Shown here: positions 1 through 7,087 of the stretch, one piece after another
Layout: the number at the start of each line of letters is the position of its first letter
How positions within the stretch are numbered: position 1 is the first letter of the stretch
Origin: Pseudomonadota bacterium
GTDB lineage: Bacteria > Pseudomonadota > Gammaproteobacteria > Burkholderiales > Burkholderiaceae_E
Direction: 5' to 3'
DNA: 31,865 nucleotides
Assembly: GCA_023389175.1 (NCBI GenBank)
Contig: JAEWEW010000106.1
Coordinates: forward strand, 1-31,865
The notes under the pieces: generated by a model
Databases searched by the model: none
Told to the model about the DNA's origin: nothing
What the model saw: only the letters and a program-made list of their open reading frames with translations
Program-made: the position numbers and the translations under genes

Positions 1-114
1 GGTTGAGCCTGTGCGTCGGCGTAACGGCAACGAGAACTCAAAGACGTCACTACACACGTAGAACTGATCGCAGAAGACTTCCGGACGCGGGTTCGATTCC
101 CGCCGGCTCCACCA
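1..114 (+). ncRNA. ssrA: tmRNA (ssrA), 3' part
   Basis: This is the 3' end of transfer-messenger RNA, which rescues stalled ribosomes. It ends in a T-arm (GGTTCGATTCC, about 90-100), the acceptor strand CGCCGGCTCC and an encoded CCA at 112-114. The 5' acceptor strand and the tag-peptide reading frame lie upstream of the window. A tRNA is excluded because the upstream sequence has no D-arm or anticodon arm and instead resembles the last pseudoknot and linker of beta-proteobacterial tmRNA. The adjacent integrase and GGGGGCA repeats show that this 3' end served as the insertion target of the element that follows. The gene itself stays intact after insertion, since the acceptor end is complete. 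Confidence 0.85.
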
Positions 115-116
115 AT
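101..116 (+). other. attL core candidate at ssrA 3' end
   Basis: CGCCGGCTCCACCAAT is the 3' end of tmRNA plus two bases, the usual crossover region for integrases of this family. A near copy, CGCCGGCCCACCAAT (one base shorter), lies at 7068-7082 next to the right-hand arm repeats. I infer that these are the left and right junctions of the element. The exact crossover cannot be read from one sequence. Confidence 0.55.
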
Positions 117-148
117 GCACGATCCAAGGCCGTCCGACGGCATCCGAG

Positions 149-172
149 AACCCGCCTAAGTGCGGGTTTTCT
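149..172 (+). terminator. Rho-independent terminator after ssrA
   Basis: AACCCGC (149-155) pairs with GCGGGTT (162-168) around a six-base loop and is followed by a T-rich run (TTTTCTTTTGG). It lies 35 nt past the CCA end of tmRNA and probably ends the ssrA transcript now that the element separates ssrA from its original downstream DNA. Confidence 0.7.
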
Positions 173-192
173 TTTGGTTTTTTGATCCATCT

Positions 193-247
193 GGGGGCAA
201 TAGTGTCCATTGACATCCAGCCGTCGGCGGGGGCAACATTGGGGGCA
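193..247 (+). promoter_or_regulatory. Left arm-type integrase repeats (GGGGGCA x3)
   Basis: GGGGGCA occurs at 193-199, 229-235 and 241-247. The last two form the 19-mer GGGGGCAACATTGGGGGCA (229-247), which is repeated exactly at 6985-7003 at the other end of the element. Direct repeats flanking both junctions and lying just upstream of int are what arm-type sites of a tyrosine integrase look like. They may also control int transcription, since they sit in its leader. Confidence 0.6.
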
Positions 248-278
248 TCCGACCCACCCGCCTGAAAGGTGCCCCCAC

Positions 279-1544
279 ATGGCCCTAACCGATACTGCGA
301 TCCGCAACGCCAAACCTGGAAAGACGCCAGCAGGCAAGGTGACCTCCAAGCCTTACAAGCTGGGCGACTCTGGGGGGCTGTACTTGGAAGTGACTCCCAC
401 CGGGGGCAAGTACTGGCGACTGAAGTACCGTATTGGGGGCAAGGAAAAGCGGCTGTCGCTCGGCGTCTATCCGGACGTTCCGCTGGCTTCACCGAAGGGC
501 CGAACCAAGATCAAGGGCGCTCGGGAGTTGCGGGACGAGGCTCGGAAGCAGCTTTCCGCCGGCATCGACCCAAGCGAGCATCGGAAGGCGACCAAGACGG
601 CACGCGCCGAGCGAGCGGTGAACAGCTTCGAGGTAGTGGCGCGAGAGTGGTTCGCTAAGCAAGCGCCGAATTGGAACGCGGCGCATGGCGACAGAATCAT
701 TCGGCGACTTGAGCGCGACGTGTTCCCCTGGATCGGTGCCCGGCCGGTGGCCGAAGTTCCCGCGACCGAGCTACTGGCCGTCCTGCGCCGAGTCGAGGGT
801 CGTGGCGCGCTAGAAACTGCGCACCGGACGTTGCAGAACTGCGGGCAGGTATTCCGCTACGCCATCGCGACCGGCCGGGCCGAGCGCGACCCGTCGGGCG
901 ACCTTCGCGGGGCGCTGCCACCCGTCAAGGGCGAGCACTTCGCGGCCGTTACCGAGCCGAAGCGGCTTGCCGAAATCCTCCGGGCGCTGGACGGCTATCA
1001 AGGAACGTTCACGGTCCAATGCGCCCTGCGGCTCGCCCCACTGGTTTTCGTGCGCCCCGGCGAGCTGCGCAAGGCCCGCTGGGCGGATATCGACTTGGAG
1101 GCGGCCGAGTGGCGATACATGGTCACCAAGACGGAAACTGCGCATATCGTGCCGCTCGCGACCCAGGCCGTCGCAATCCTTCGCGACCTTCACAAGCTAA
1201 CCGGGCGCAGCGAATTCGTGTTCCCCGGTGCGCGCACAAACGGCCGGCCGATGAGCGACAACGCGATCCTAGCGGCGATGCGCCGGCTTGGCATTCCTAA
1301 GGAAGAAATGAGCGGACACGGCTTCCGCGCCGTTGCCCGAACGATCCTCGATGAAGTACTGGGCGCCCGCCCCGACCTCATCGAGCATCAGCTTGCGCAT
1401 GCGGTCCGTGACCCGAACGGCCGGGCCTACAACCGAACGGCACATCTTCCGGAGCGACGGAAGATGATGCAGCAGTGGGCCGACTGGCTGGACAAGCAGA
1501 AGGCCGGGGCGGCGGTGATTCAACTTCATGCGAATGGCAAATAG
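279..1544 (+). CDS. int: P4-type tyrosine integrase
   Basis: This site-specific recombinase catalyses integration and excision of the element at ssrA. The 421-residue protein has an N-terminal DUF4102 arm-binding domain (about 1-95, LGDSGGLYLEVTPTGGKYW), a SAM-like core-binding domain (about 115-205) and a C-terminal catalytic domain. Visible catalytic residues are R259 (VRPGELR), H347 and R350 (HGFR), H374 (QLAHAV) and the nucleophile Y384 (RAYNRT). The ATG at 279 is chosen because AAAGG lies 9 nt upstream and the family begins with MALTDTAIRNAKP-like sequence. The frame stays open back to 210, but that part overlaps the arm repeats. The length is normal, so the enzyme looks functional. The stop overlaps the start of the next gene. 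Confidence 0.95.
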   Translation: MALTDTAIRNAKPGKTPAGKVTSKPYKLGDSGGLYLEVTPTGGKYWRLKYRIGGKEKRLSLGVYPDVPLASPKGRTKIKGARELRDEARKQLSAGIDPSEHRKATKTARAERAVNSFEVVAREWFAKQAPNWNAAHGDRIIRRLERDVFPWIGARPVAEVPATELLAVLRRVEGRGALETAHRTLQNCGQVFRYAIATGRAERDPSGDLRGALPPVKGEHFAAVTEPKRLAEILRALDGYQGTFTVQCALRLAPLVFVRPGELRKARWADIDLEAAEWRYMVTKTETAHIVPLATQAVAILRDLHKLTGRSEFVFPGARTNGRPMSDNAILAAMRRLGIPKEEMSGHGFRAVARTILDEVLGARPDLIEHQLAHAVRDPNGRAYNRTAHLPERRKMMQQWADWLDKQKAGAAVIQLHANGK

Positions 1545-2076
1545 CGACTCTGCCGCGAACGGCAACTTGCAGGAAGTGCAGACCAACCTTCCCGTACTCA
1601 AGGAACTTGAAGGGGAGATCGGTAGGCCACTAGCCGACTGGACGCCAACCGAGTTACGAACTCAAGTCCAGAACCTCACCGGAAAGCTAGGCCAGCTCCT
1701 CGAGATCGCAGAGTCACTTTCAAGCGACTTCGATCAAGTCATACAGCTGAGCGAGGAACTGCAATCACGATCCAGCCGACCTATAAGAGCGCGACGCGTC
1801 ACTCTTGCATCACTTCTCAAGTCTTCGAAGATAGCCGCGAAGAACAAGCGCGGACGCCCAAGACTCATCGCACTTTCCGACCAAGAAATTTTGAAACTGG
1901 CCACGTTTGGGCGGCTCGAATTGAGACTGCGCACGGATCGCGCCGTGTTCACCGACTTCATGCAGTTCGTCCACCAAGAGCAAGGAAAGCACACCGTGGG
2001 CAAGAGCTTTGAACGAAAAGTTCAGAGTCTCCGTGAACGGGCTAGCCGAGCGAGGAAGTTGCAGAATTCGACCTAA
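1528..2076 (+). CDS. Hypothetical protein with RGRP motif
   Basis: A 182-residue protein that I do not recognise. It is hydrophilic, and its first half (about 40-80) has heptad-like leucines suggesting a coiled coil (LTGKLGQLLEIAESL). A basic KNKRGRPRL segment near residue 107 matches the AT-hook core RGRP and resembles the hinge of DNA-binding proteins. The start at 1528 overlaps the end of int by 17 nt, implying joint transcription; an alternative ATG lies two codons on at 1534. Base composition is clearly less GC-rich than its neighbours, which fits recently acquired DNA. A DNA-binding accessory or regulatory role is an inference from the motif only. Confidence 0.65.
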   Translation: MRMANSDSAANGNLQEVQTNLPVLKELEGEIGRPLADWTPTELRTQVQNLTGKLGQLLEIAESLSSDFDQVIQLSEELQSRSSRPIRARRVTLASLLKSSKIAAKNKRGRPRLIALSDQEILKLATFGRLELRLRTDRAVFTDFMQFVHQEQGKHTVGKSFERKVQSLRERASRARKLQNST

Positions 2077-2168
2077 GAGTTCGGGGTGAGACCCCGATTT
2101 CTGCAAGCTAGATGCGCTTCTACTCCATCCATAGCCGACATTGGCCGGCTTCCTCCAAGGATGGACAA

Positions 2169-2387
2169 ATGCACCGACTACCCGAAACCGGATATCTACG
2201 CCTTTCCCAGATCATCGGCAACGCCAAGGCGAAGCCACCAATCCCTGCCGTCATTCCCATCGGTAAGTCGAGCTGGTGGGCCGGAGTCAGGGCGGGACGG
2301 TACCCCAAGCCGGTCAAGTTATCACCGCGCGTTACCGCATGGCGAGTCGAGGACATTCTCAAACTCATCGCGCAGGCCGGCGAGTAA
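2169..2387 (+). CDS. AlpA-like regulator / excisionase
   Basis: A short MerR-superfamily winged-helix protein of the AlpA/prophage regulatory type. It has the usual order LPETGYLRLSQI, then IPIGKSSWWAGVRAGRYPKPVKLSPRVTAWRVEDI split over the helix and wing, and is 72 residues long, normal for the family. Such proteins control the integrase or act as recombination directionality factor in P4-like islands. The ATG at 2169 is preferred to the one at 2112 because AAGG sits about 8 nt upstream and the family starts close to this point. It lies between int and the replication gene, its usual place. Confidence 0.85.
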   Translation: MHRLPETGYLRLSQIIGNAKAKPPIPAVIPIGKSSWWAGVRAGRYPKPVKLSPRVTAWRVEDILKLIAQAGE

Positions 2388-2398
2388 GGGGCAGAGCG

Positions 2399-2602
2399 AT
2401 GGCAAGCCCCAGAAATGGAAAGGGCCGCGACGGTGGCGACCGCGCGACCCCGGAAGGCACTTCGAGCAAGCAAGATCATAGCGCGACCAACGTAAGGGCA
2501 GCGACCAGCATCCGCGCCCTGCCGATAGGCTCCGCGCTGAGAGCGCAGTTGCATCAGGCCCGCAGGTGGCAAGGTGCTGGCGAGGGGGCGTGCGATGCAT
2601 AG
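2399..2602 (+). CDS. Small hypothetical protein
   Basis: A 67-codon ORF with a good ribosome-binding site (AAGGGGCAG about 5-13 nt before the ATG) starts 11 nt after the alpA-like gene and overlaps the start of the replication gene by 8 nt. That spacing suggests translational coupling. The protein is polar and basic, ends in LRAQLHQARRWQGAGEGACDA-like sequence and has no recognisable domain. The position and RBS argue for a real gene; the composition gives little further support. Confidence 0.45.
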   Translation: MASPRNGKGRDGGDRATPEGTSSKQDHSATNVRAATSIRALPIGSALRAQLHQARRWQGAGEGACDA

Positions 2603-5099
2603 CCCCATCGAGCAATTTCGCGAGGCGATCCGGGCAGCAGGACTGAATCCGCCCGACGTGATCGTGGCTGACGGCAAGTTGCGGCGCTTCGCTGTCAATG
2701 GCAAACGCGGCGACGATTCCGGTTGGTACGTCGCGCACGACGACGGCATCCCGGCGGGCGCATTCGGCGACTGGCGCTCCGGACTCTCGCAGACGTGGCG
2801 CGCGGACGTGGGCCGCAGGCTCACGCCGAAGGAGGAGTCCGCGCATCGTGAAAAGCTAGCGGCCATCCGCCAAGCGCGCGCAGCCGAGGGCGGGAAACGA
2901 CACGCCGACGCGGCGTGCAAGGCGGCTGCACTGTGGAAGGCCGGCACGCCGGCCGGGGCGGATCACCCGTACCTGACTCGCAAAGGCGTTGCGCCGGTGG
3001 CTAGCCTGCGCGAGCTTCCGGCCGACGACGTGGCGCGCATCGCCGGCTATTCCCCGAAGGCCAAAGGTGAGCCGCTCGCCGGTCGAGTACTGCTGGCCCC
3101 GGTCGTGATCGGCGACAAGCCGTCCACTGTCGAGCTGATCGACGAGTCCGGACGGAAGTCGGCACTCGCCGGCGGGGCGAAGGCAGGCGGCTACTGGGCC
3201 GCGCAGGCCCTGCCCGATGGCGACGGCGAAGGTTCCTGCATCCTGATTGCCGAAGGCGTAGCAACTGCACTGTCGGCACGCGAGGCAACGGGACACTCGG
3301 CGATTGCCGCCCTGTCGGCCGGCCAGCTTGCGGCGGTGGCGCGCACCATGCGCGAGCGGCACCCGGCGGCGCGGCTGGTGGTCCTGGCCGACGTGCTTGA
3401 CGCAACCGGCGAACCTGACCCGCGAGCGGTCGAGGCGGCATGCACTACCGGCGCAGTGCTCGCCATCCCCGACTTCGAGGCCGAGCGTCCCGAGGGCGCA
3501 ACCGACTTCAACGACATGGCCACGCACCGGGGCAAAGAAGCCGTGAAACGAGCCATAGACGCCTCGATTGCAGCGGCAATGGCCGGCGGAGGTGCGTTCA
3601 ATGACGAAAATCCCGTTATCGTCGATTCTGCCGGTTGGCCAGAACCGCAACCGCTGACCGCCAGACTCGATCCCGAAGCCTACCCGTTCGACGCGCTGCC
3701 CGACGGTATCCGGGCAGCGGTGCAGGAAGTCGCGGGGTTCGTGCAAGCGCCTGTCGCGCTGGTCGCATCGTCCGCGCTCGGTGCGCTATCACTGGCATGC
3801 CAAGCGCAAGCCGACGTGAAGCGCGCCGAACGACTGCAAGGCCCTTGCGGACTGTTCCTGCTGGCCATTGCCGACAGCGGTGAGCGCAAGACGACGTGCG
3901 ATGGCTTCTTCACGTCGGCGATTCGAGAGTATGAAGCCGAGCAAGCCGAACTGGCGAAGCCCGAGCTGCAACGCTTCGCTGCGGCCATCGCGGCATGGAC
4001 CGCCGAGCGCGACGGCATCCTAGCCTCGATTAAGGGCTCGGGAAGGAATCGCAAGCCCACCGACCAGTTGCGCGCCGACCTAGTCGACCTGGAACGTCGA
4101 AAGCCCGAAGGGCCGCGAGTGCCCCGACTGATCTATGGCGACGCGACACCGGAAGCGTTGACGTACGGGCTGGCGAAGTCCTGGCCGTCAGGTGGCGTGA
4201 TCTCGAGCGAAGCCGGCGCAATCCTCGGTGCGCATGGCATGGGCCGCGAATCGATCATGCGCCATCTGGCGATTCTCAATGAGCTATGGGACGGACGGCC
4301 CCAAACGTTCGACCGCAGGAAGGAAGGCGGATCGTTCACCGTGCGCGGCGCTCGGCTGACCGTCGTGCTTCAAGTGCAGGACGCAACACTCCGGGAGTTC
4401 TTCTCCCGATCCGGGGCGCTCGCGCGCGGATCGGGATTCCTCGCACGATTCCTATTGGCGTGGCCCGAATCTACGCAGGGGCAGCGCCGATTCGCCGAAG
4501 CGCCCGAATCCTGGCCGGCGCTGTCCGCGTTCCATCGTCGGATCGGCGCAATTCTGAGGCAACCCGTACCGATCGATGACGGCGCGCTGTCCCCGCCCGT
4601 GTTGCCGCTGACACCGGACGCGAAGGACGCATGGGTGGGCTTCCATAACGAAATCGAAGCCGAGCTTCGAGCCGGCGGTGAGTTGCACGAAGTGCGCGAC
4701 GTGGCCTCGAAGGCCGCCGATAATGCGGCGCGCCTGGCCGCGCTGTTCCACGCGTTCGCTGGCAGCGGCGGTGCGATAGCGGTCGATGCTTTGGGCAGGG
4801 CCACGCGCATCGTCGCTTGGCACCTGAGCGAGGCGCGCCGATTCTTCGGCGAGCTGGCTCTGCCGGCCGAACTGTACGACGCTGGGCGCCTTGATTCGTG
4901 GCTGATCGAACATAGTCGCCGCCAACGAGTCGGACACGCTGACCGGCGCGAGGCGCAGCGAACCGGCCCGGTGCGCGACGGCGAGCGGTTGACCGCGGCG
5001 CTGCGCGTGCTGGCCGAACTGGACCGAGCCCGCGAAGGCAAGGACGGTAAGCGCAAGTTGATCTTCGTGCACCCGGCGCTGGTGAGGTGCGAACAATGA
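2595..5099 (+). CDS. Toprim primase / DUF3987 replication protein
   Basis: An 834-residue protein likely to drive autonomous replication of the element. Residues up to about 130 are a P4-primase-like N-terminal region that includes a DUF3991-like stretch (GTPAGADHPYLTRKGV). Residues about 210-320 are a toprim domain, with the acidic motif LIAEGVATALSA, the LVVLADV strand, and PEGATDFNDMA. The C-terminal half is DUF3987 (YfjI-like), a helicase-like ATPase region with a degenerate P-loop IADSGERKTTCDGFF, ISSEAGAILG, and the ARGSGFLARFLLAWP segment that is typical of the family. The ATG at 2595 is used rather than 2574 because GAGGGGG lies just before it. The start overlaps the small ORF upstream, and the stop overlaps the next start as ATGA. 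Confidence 0.88.
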   Translation: MHSPIEQFREAIRAAGLNPPDVIVADGKLRRFAVNGKRGDDSGWYVAHDDGIPAGAFGDWRSGLSQTWRADVGRRLTPKEESAHREKLAAIRQARAAEGGKRHADAACKAAALWKAGTPAGADHPYLTRKGVAPVASLRELPADDVARIAGYSPKAKGEPLAGRVLLAPVVIGDKPSTVELIDESGRKSALAGGAKAGGYWAAQALPDGDGEGSCILIAEGVATALSAREATGHSAIAALSAGQLAAVARTMRERHPAARLVVLADVLDATGEPDPRAVEAACTTGAVLAIPDFEAERPEGATDFNDMATHRGKEAVKRAIDASIAAAMAGGGAFNDENPVIVDSAGWPEPQPLTARLDPEAYPFDALPDGIRAAVQEVAGFVQAPVALVASSALGALSLACQAQADVKRAERLQGPCGLFLLAIADSGERKTTCDGFFTSAIREYEAEQAELAKPELQRFAAAIAAWTAERDGILASIKGSGRNRKPTDQLRADLVDLERRKPEGPRVPRLIYGDATPEALTYGLAKSWPSGGVISSEAGAILGAHGMGRESIMRHLAILNELWDGRPQTFDRRKEGGSFTVRGARLTVVLQVQDATLREFFSRSGALARGSGFLARFLLAWPESTQGQRRFAEAPESWPALSAFHRRIGAILRQPVPIDDGALSPPVLPLTPDAKDAWVGFHNEIEAELRAGGELHEVRDVASKAADNAARLAALFHAFAGSGGAIAVDALGRATRIVAWHLSEARRFFGELALPAELYDAGRLDSWLIEHSRRQRVGHADRREAQRTGPVRDGERLTAALRVLAELDRAREGKDGKRKLIFVHPALVRCEQ

Positions 5100-5605
5100 G
5101 CCTCGCCGACCTGATCCGGGGCAAGCCGGCAAGCGCATCCGCAGGGGTTGCGACAGTGACACTTGCGACTGTTGCGACACATGGCCGCGAAACTCAGTCA
5201 ACTGTCGCAAGTGTCGCAACTGTCACTGTCGCAAGTCCTCCGAACGAAGAAATCGCTACCCGCTGGCGGCTGATCGAGGGCGATTCGGTTCGCGAGATTA
5301 CCGTCTGGCCGGCTGAGTCTCGCGAGACGATCCAGGCGCGCTACCCCGGCACGGTGGCCGCCCCCGCACCGTGGGCCGACACCGACCCCGAGTTGCTGCC
5401 GGCCGCCCTGGCGCTCGGCCCCGTCTTCTCCGAGCGCGACGCCGAGTTGCTACAGGCGCAGGCCAGCGTCGAGGGCGTCGCCTGGGTGCGGTGCTGCGCT
5501 GCTTCCGAACTGGTCCGCGACCCGGAAGGCGTCATCGCAAGTCTGAGCCCGCAGGAAGCCGTAGACGCTGCCTTGGTGCTTGCTCGAAGGCATACAGCCG
5601 CCTGA
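5096..5605 (+). CDS. Hypothetical protein with VAT repeats
   Basis: A 169-residue protein starting on the ATGA overlap with the primase/DUF3987 gene, so the two are probably translationally coupled. Residues 18-47 are a low-complexity stretch of VAT/VTV/LATVAT units. The rest is acidic to neutral without membrane segments (ITVWPAESRETIQARYPG; LSPQEAVDAALVLARRH). Proteins with a VATVAT segment placed right after a DUF3987 protein are, from memory, common in small integrative elements, but I know of no assigned function. The repeat at protein level coincides with a symmetric DNA array described separately, so selection may act on the DNA as much as on the protein. Confidence 0.7.
   Translation: MSLADLIRGKPASASAGVATVTLATVATHGRETQSTVASVATVTVASPPNEEIATRWRLIEGDSVREITVWPAESRETIQARYPGTVAAPAPWADTDPELLPAALALGPVFSERDAELLQAQASVEGVAWVRCCAASELVRDPEGVIASLSPQEAVDAALVLARRHTAA
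5148..5234. repeat. Mirror-symmetric TTGCGAC octamer array (32-bp inverted repeat)
   Basis: Three TTGCGACW octamers start at 5148, 5163 and 5172, and three inverted copies (TGTCGCAA) start at 5203, 5212 and 5227. The spacing is 15 and 9 on the left and 9 and 15 on the right. The arms 5148-5179 and 5203-5234 match in 29 of 32 positions as an inverted repeat around a 23-nt centre. The array lies inside the gene after the replication protein. It could be an iteron-like binding site or origin, or an RNA/DNA hairpin; which one is inference. Confidence 0.85.
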
Positions 5606-5609
5606 GCCC

Positions 5610-5738
5610 GTGCGGCGCGCCCTGGCCCCCGTAGAGCCCGCCCTACGGGGCATGCACGCCAGCCTAGAGCGTCGGACCGTTCATGCGAACGCCGTCCTGG
5701 CCGTTATTGCCCATTGGTGGAGGCACCCCGGCAAGTAG
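5610..5738 (+). CDS. Possible small ORF after the VAT-repeat gene
   Basis: A 42-codon frame opens with GTG 4 nt after the preceding stop and ends at TAG 5736-5738. It contains HANAVLAVIAHWWRHPGK at its C-terminus, and an internal ATG at 5652 would give 28 residues. No clear ribosome-binding site is seen and the start lies just before a strong hairpin, so this may be chance. Confidence 0.2.
   Translation: MRRALAPVEPALRGMHASLERRTVHANAVLAVIAHWWRHPGK
5627..5650. repeat. Perfect 8-bp hairpin
   Basis: CCCCGTAG (5627-5634) pairs perfectly with CTACGGGG (5643-5650) around an 8-nt loop, 21 nt after the stop of the VAT-repeat gene. No T-run follows, so it is not a standard intrinsic terminator. It may stabilise the 3' end of the replication operon mRNA or be a single-strand structure used in replication. 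Confidence 0.6.
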
Positions 5739-5779
5739 CCCTATGCGGTGGGCGGGACCGCTACGCGCGAGGTGTCGAG

Positions 5780-6169
5780 CTAGTGGCGGAGCCGCTGATT
5801 GAACGCTGCCTGGCGCTCCTGTTCAGCCTGCATCTCCATAAGCCGAGCGGCGACCCACAAAGCACCGCCGCACATGAAGGCTCCAACTGACACCGGAACG
5901 GCGGACACGATCTTATGAAGGCCGATCCAGCGATCGGGCTGGATGAGCCAGTTGCATTCCCAAGTGCAGCCCCAGGCGTAAAGCCAGCCGTCGATGAGCG
6001 AGAGACTTGGCCACGCGCCGGTCTCCAGCCATCGCCAACACTGCCACAGGAGGATGAAAGCTCCGACGAGCATGAGAATCGCGCCAGCGAGTAAAAAGGC
6101 GATCATGAATAGGTCCCGGACCAGAGCCATGGCGCGCTCGAAAGCCTGTGATTCGAAGATGCCGCTCAA
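5780..6169 (-). CDS. Small integral membrane protein
   Basis: A 129-residue protein with two or three predicted membrane helices: about residues 20-45 (FMIAFLLAGAILMLVGAFILL) and about 85-110 (IVSAVPVSVGAFMCGGALWVA), with a Trp-rich linker (LIDGWLYAWGCTWECNWLIQ) between them. The C-terminal tail is charged (MEMQAEQERQAAFNQRLRH) and probably cytoplasmic. The start is TTG, and it overlaps the TGA of a 48-codon ORF upstream as TTGA, suggesting coupling. I do not recognise a family. It is cargo on the minus strand of the ssrA element. Confidence 0.7.
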   Translation of the reverse strand: MSGIFESQAFERAMALVRDLFMIAFLLAGAILMLVGAFILLWQCWRWLETGAWPSLSLIDGWLYAWGCTWECNWLIQPDRWIGLHKIVSAVPVSVGAFMCGGALWVAARLMEMQAEQERQAAFNQRLRH

Positions 6170-6312
6170 GCTACGAAATTCCTTACCCGGCAGATCGTAA
6201 AGCGCATCCTTACGCGGCTACCGCCTGTCGGCCGCCCGATAACCGGAGCAATACGCGCGAAGGGCATGGTGGTCGGCCTCATGCGGGTGAAGTGCCAGTC
6301 TTCGACGCTCAT
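6166..6312 (-). CDS. Possible 48-aa protein coupled to membrane protein gene
   Basis: An ATG-initiated frame of 48 codons begins MSVEDWHFTRMRPTTMPF and ends FTICRVRNFVA. Its TGA overlaps the TTG start of the downstream membrane-protein gene by two bases. That overlap is the main support, because a TTG start with no strong RBS of its own would need translational coupling. No domain is recognised and the upstream RBS is weak. Confidence 0.35.
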   Translation of the reverse strand: MSVEDWHFTRMRPTTMPFARIAPVIGRPTGGSRVRMRFTICRVRNFVA

Positions 6313-6347
6313 ACGCGCCTGCAGCAAGCGAGCCGTCGCTCAACGGG

Positions 6348-6884
6348 TCAGTAGCAGCTCGTGTTGAGGTACGCCCCCATGCGAGTCGTCGTGCAGTTGA
6401 TCGGCCGCGGCGGTTGAGCCACCGGCTGCATCGGCGGCGGCATCTGCACTGGCGCGAACGCCGGCTGCGGCGGCGCCAGTAGTTGCGCGCCGAGCGCCAT
6501 CGCGGCGGCGCTACGCACCTGCGCGTCGGCAGCGACGCGGCTCTGATGCAACTGCATGCCCATCTGGGCGTCGAGCTCGCGACCTGGTGCGTCCGGCCGG
6601 CTGAAACCGTACGTGAGGTTGTTGCCCTGAGACGGGCAGAAGTAGATCTGCTGGCCGCCAGCTTCGGCGCCGCTCACCCATTTGACTGCAATCGGTCGCG
6701 TCCGCATGCAACTGCCGGCAGCCCACCGCGCGTCCTGGTAGACCATGGTGTATGGGGTGTACCCGAGCGGCGTGCCGTCTTGATAGAGCGTGGCGCCGGG
6801 CGGATCGGAAGTGTAAGTCACTCGCAGTTGTGGCGCAGCGCATCCGGCGAGAAGTAACGGGACCAGCACTGTTGCCGCTTTCAT
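6348..6884 (-). CDS. PEGA-domain lipoprotein
   Basis: A 178-residue predicted outer-membrane or periplasmic lipoprotein. It starts MKAATVLVPLLLAGCAAP, with lipobox LAGC and Cys15 as the lipidated residue. Residues about 20-48 match a PEGA-type surface module (SDPPGATLYQDGTPLGYTPY). The C-terminal third is Pro/Gln-rich (QPAFAPVQMPPPMQPVAQPP) and ends with a Cys pair (INCTTTRMGAYLNTSCY) that could form a disulfide. The ATG at 6884 has an excellent GGGAGG site just upstream; the longer frame to 6944 has no such support. It probably has its own promoter, being read away from the right junction of the element. The role is unknown. Confidence 0.82.
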   Translation of the reverse strand: MKAATVLVPLLLAGCAAPQLRVTYTSDPPGATLYQDGTPLGYTPYTMVYQDARWAAGSCMRTRPIAVKWVSGAEAGGQQIYFCPSQGNNLTYGFSRPDAPGRELDAQMGMQLHQSRVAADAQVRSAAAMALGAQLLAPPQPAFAPVQMPPPMQPVAQPPRPINCTTTRMGAYLNTSCY

Positions 6885-6984
6885 ATTCCTCCCTGACCTG
6901 TTTCGGGTTCTTGTTGAGCGTCCGCTACTTGCGGAAGCATGCATCGGACCGTGCTACCGCCGCAATGGGTAGCGTTACCCGCTT

Positions 6985-7003
6985 GGGGGCAACATTGGGG
7001 GCA
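6985..7003 (+). promoter_or_regulatory. Right arm-type integrase repeats (GGGGGCA x2)
   Basis: GGGGGCA at 6985-6991 and 6997-7003 forms the same 19-mer, with the same 12-bp spacing, as the pair at 229-247. It lies 65 bp inside the proposed right junction and marks the element's right end as a second integrase-binding arm. Confidence 0.6.
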
Positions 7004-7067
7004 ACTGCGAATCCGTCCACGCGGTAGAACCAGCATTGGTGCGGCTCTCCGGCGATGATGTGGTAGA

Positions 7068-7082
7068 CGCCGGCCCACCAAT
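7068..7082 (+). other. attR candidate (degenerate ssrA 3' end)
   Basis: CGCCGGCCCACCAAT differs from the ssrA end CGCCGGCTCCACCAAT only by a missing T. It lies just outside the right arm repeats and 5 nt before a strong terminator, which would be the ancestral ssrA terminator if this is the right junction. The match is short (8 + 8 bases), hence moderate confidence. Confidence 0.45.
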
Positions 7083-7087
7083 CATGA

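Noticed and set aside
50..349. Minus-strand frame reading through the tmRNA end (contains VEPAGIEPAS)
   Set aside because: This peptide is the familiar false translation of a tRNA/tmRNA 3' end and overlaps the terminator and arm repeats.
2084..2097. CGGGG-loop-CCCCG hairpin after the RGRP gene
   Set aside because: Five-base stem with only a short ATTTCT after it; too weak to call a terminator.
7033..7041. GCATTGGTG, exact reverse complement of CACCAATGC at 112-120
   Set aside because: A nine-base inverted match is short and the orientation does not fit an att direct repeat; the direct copy at 7068 is better.
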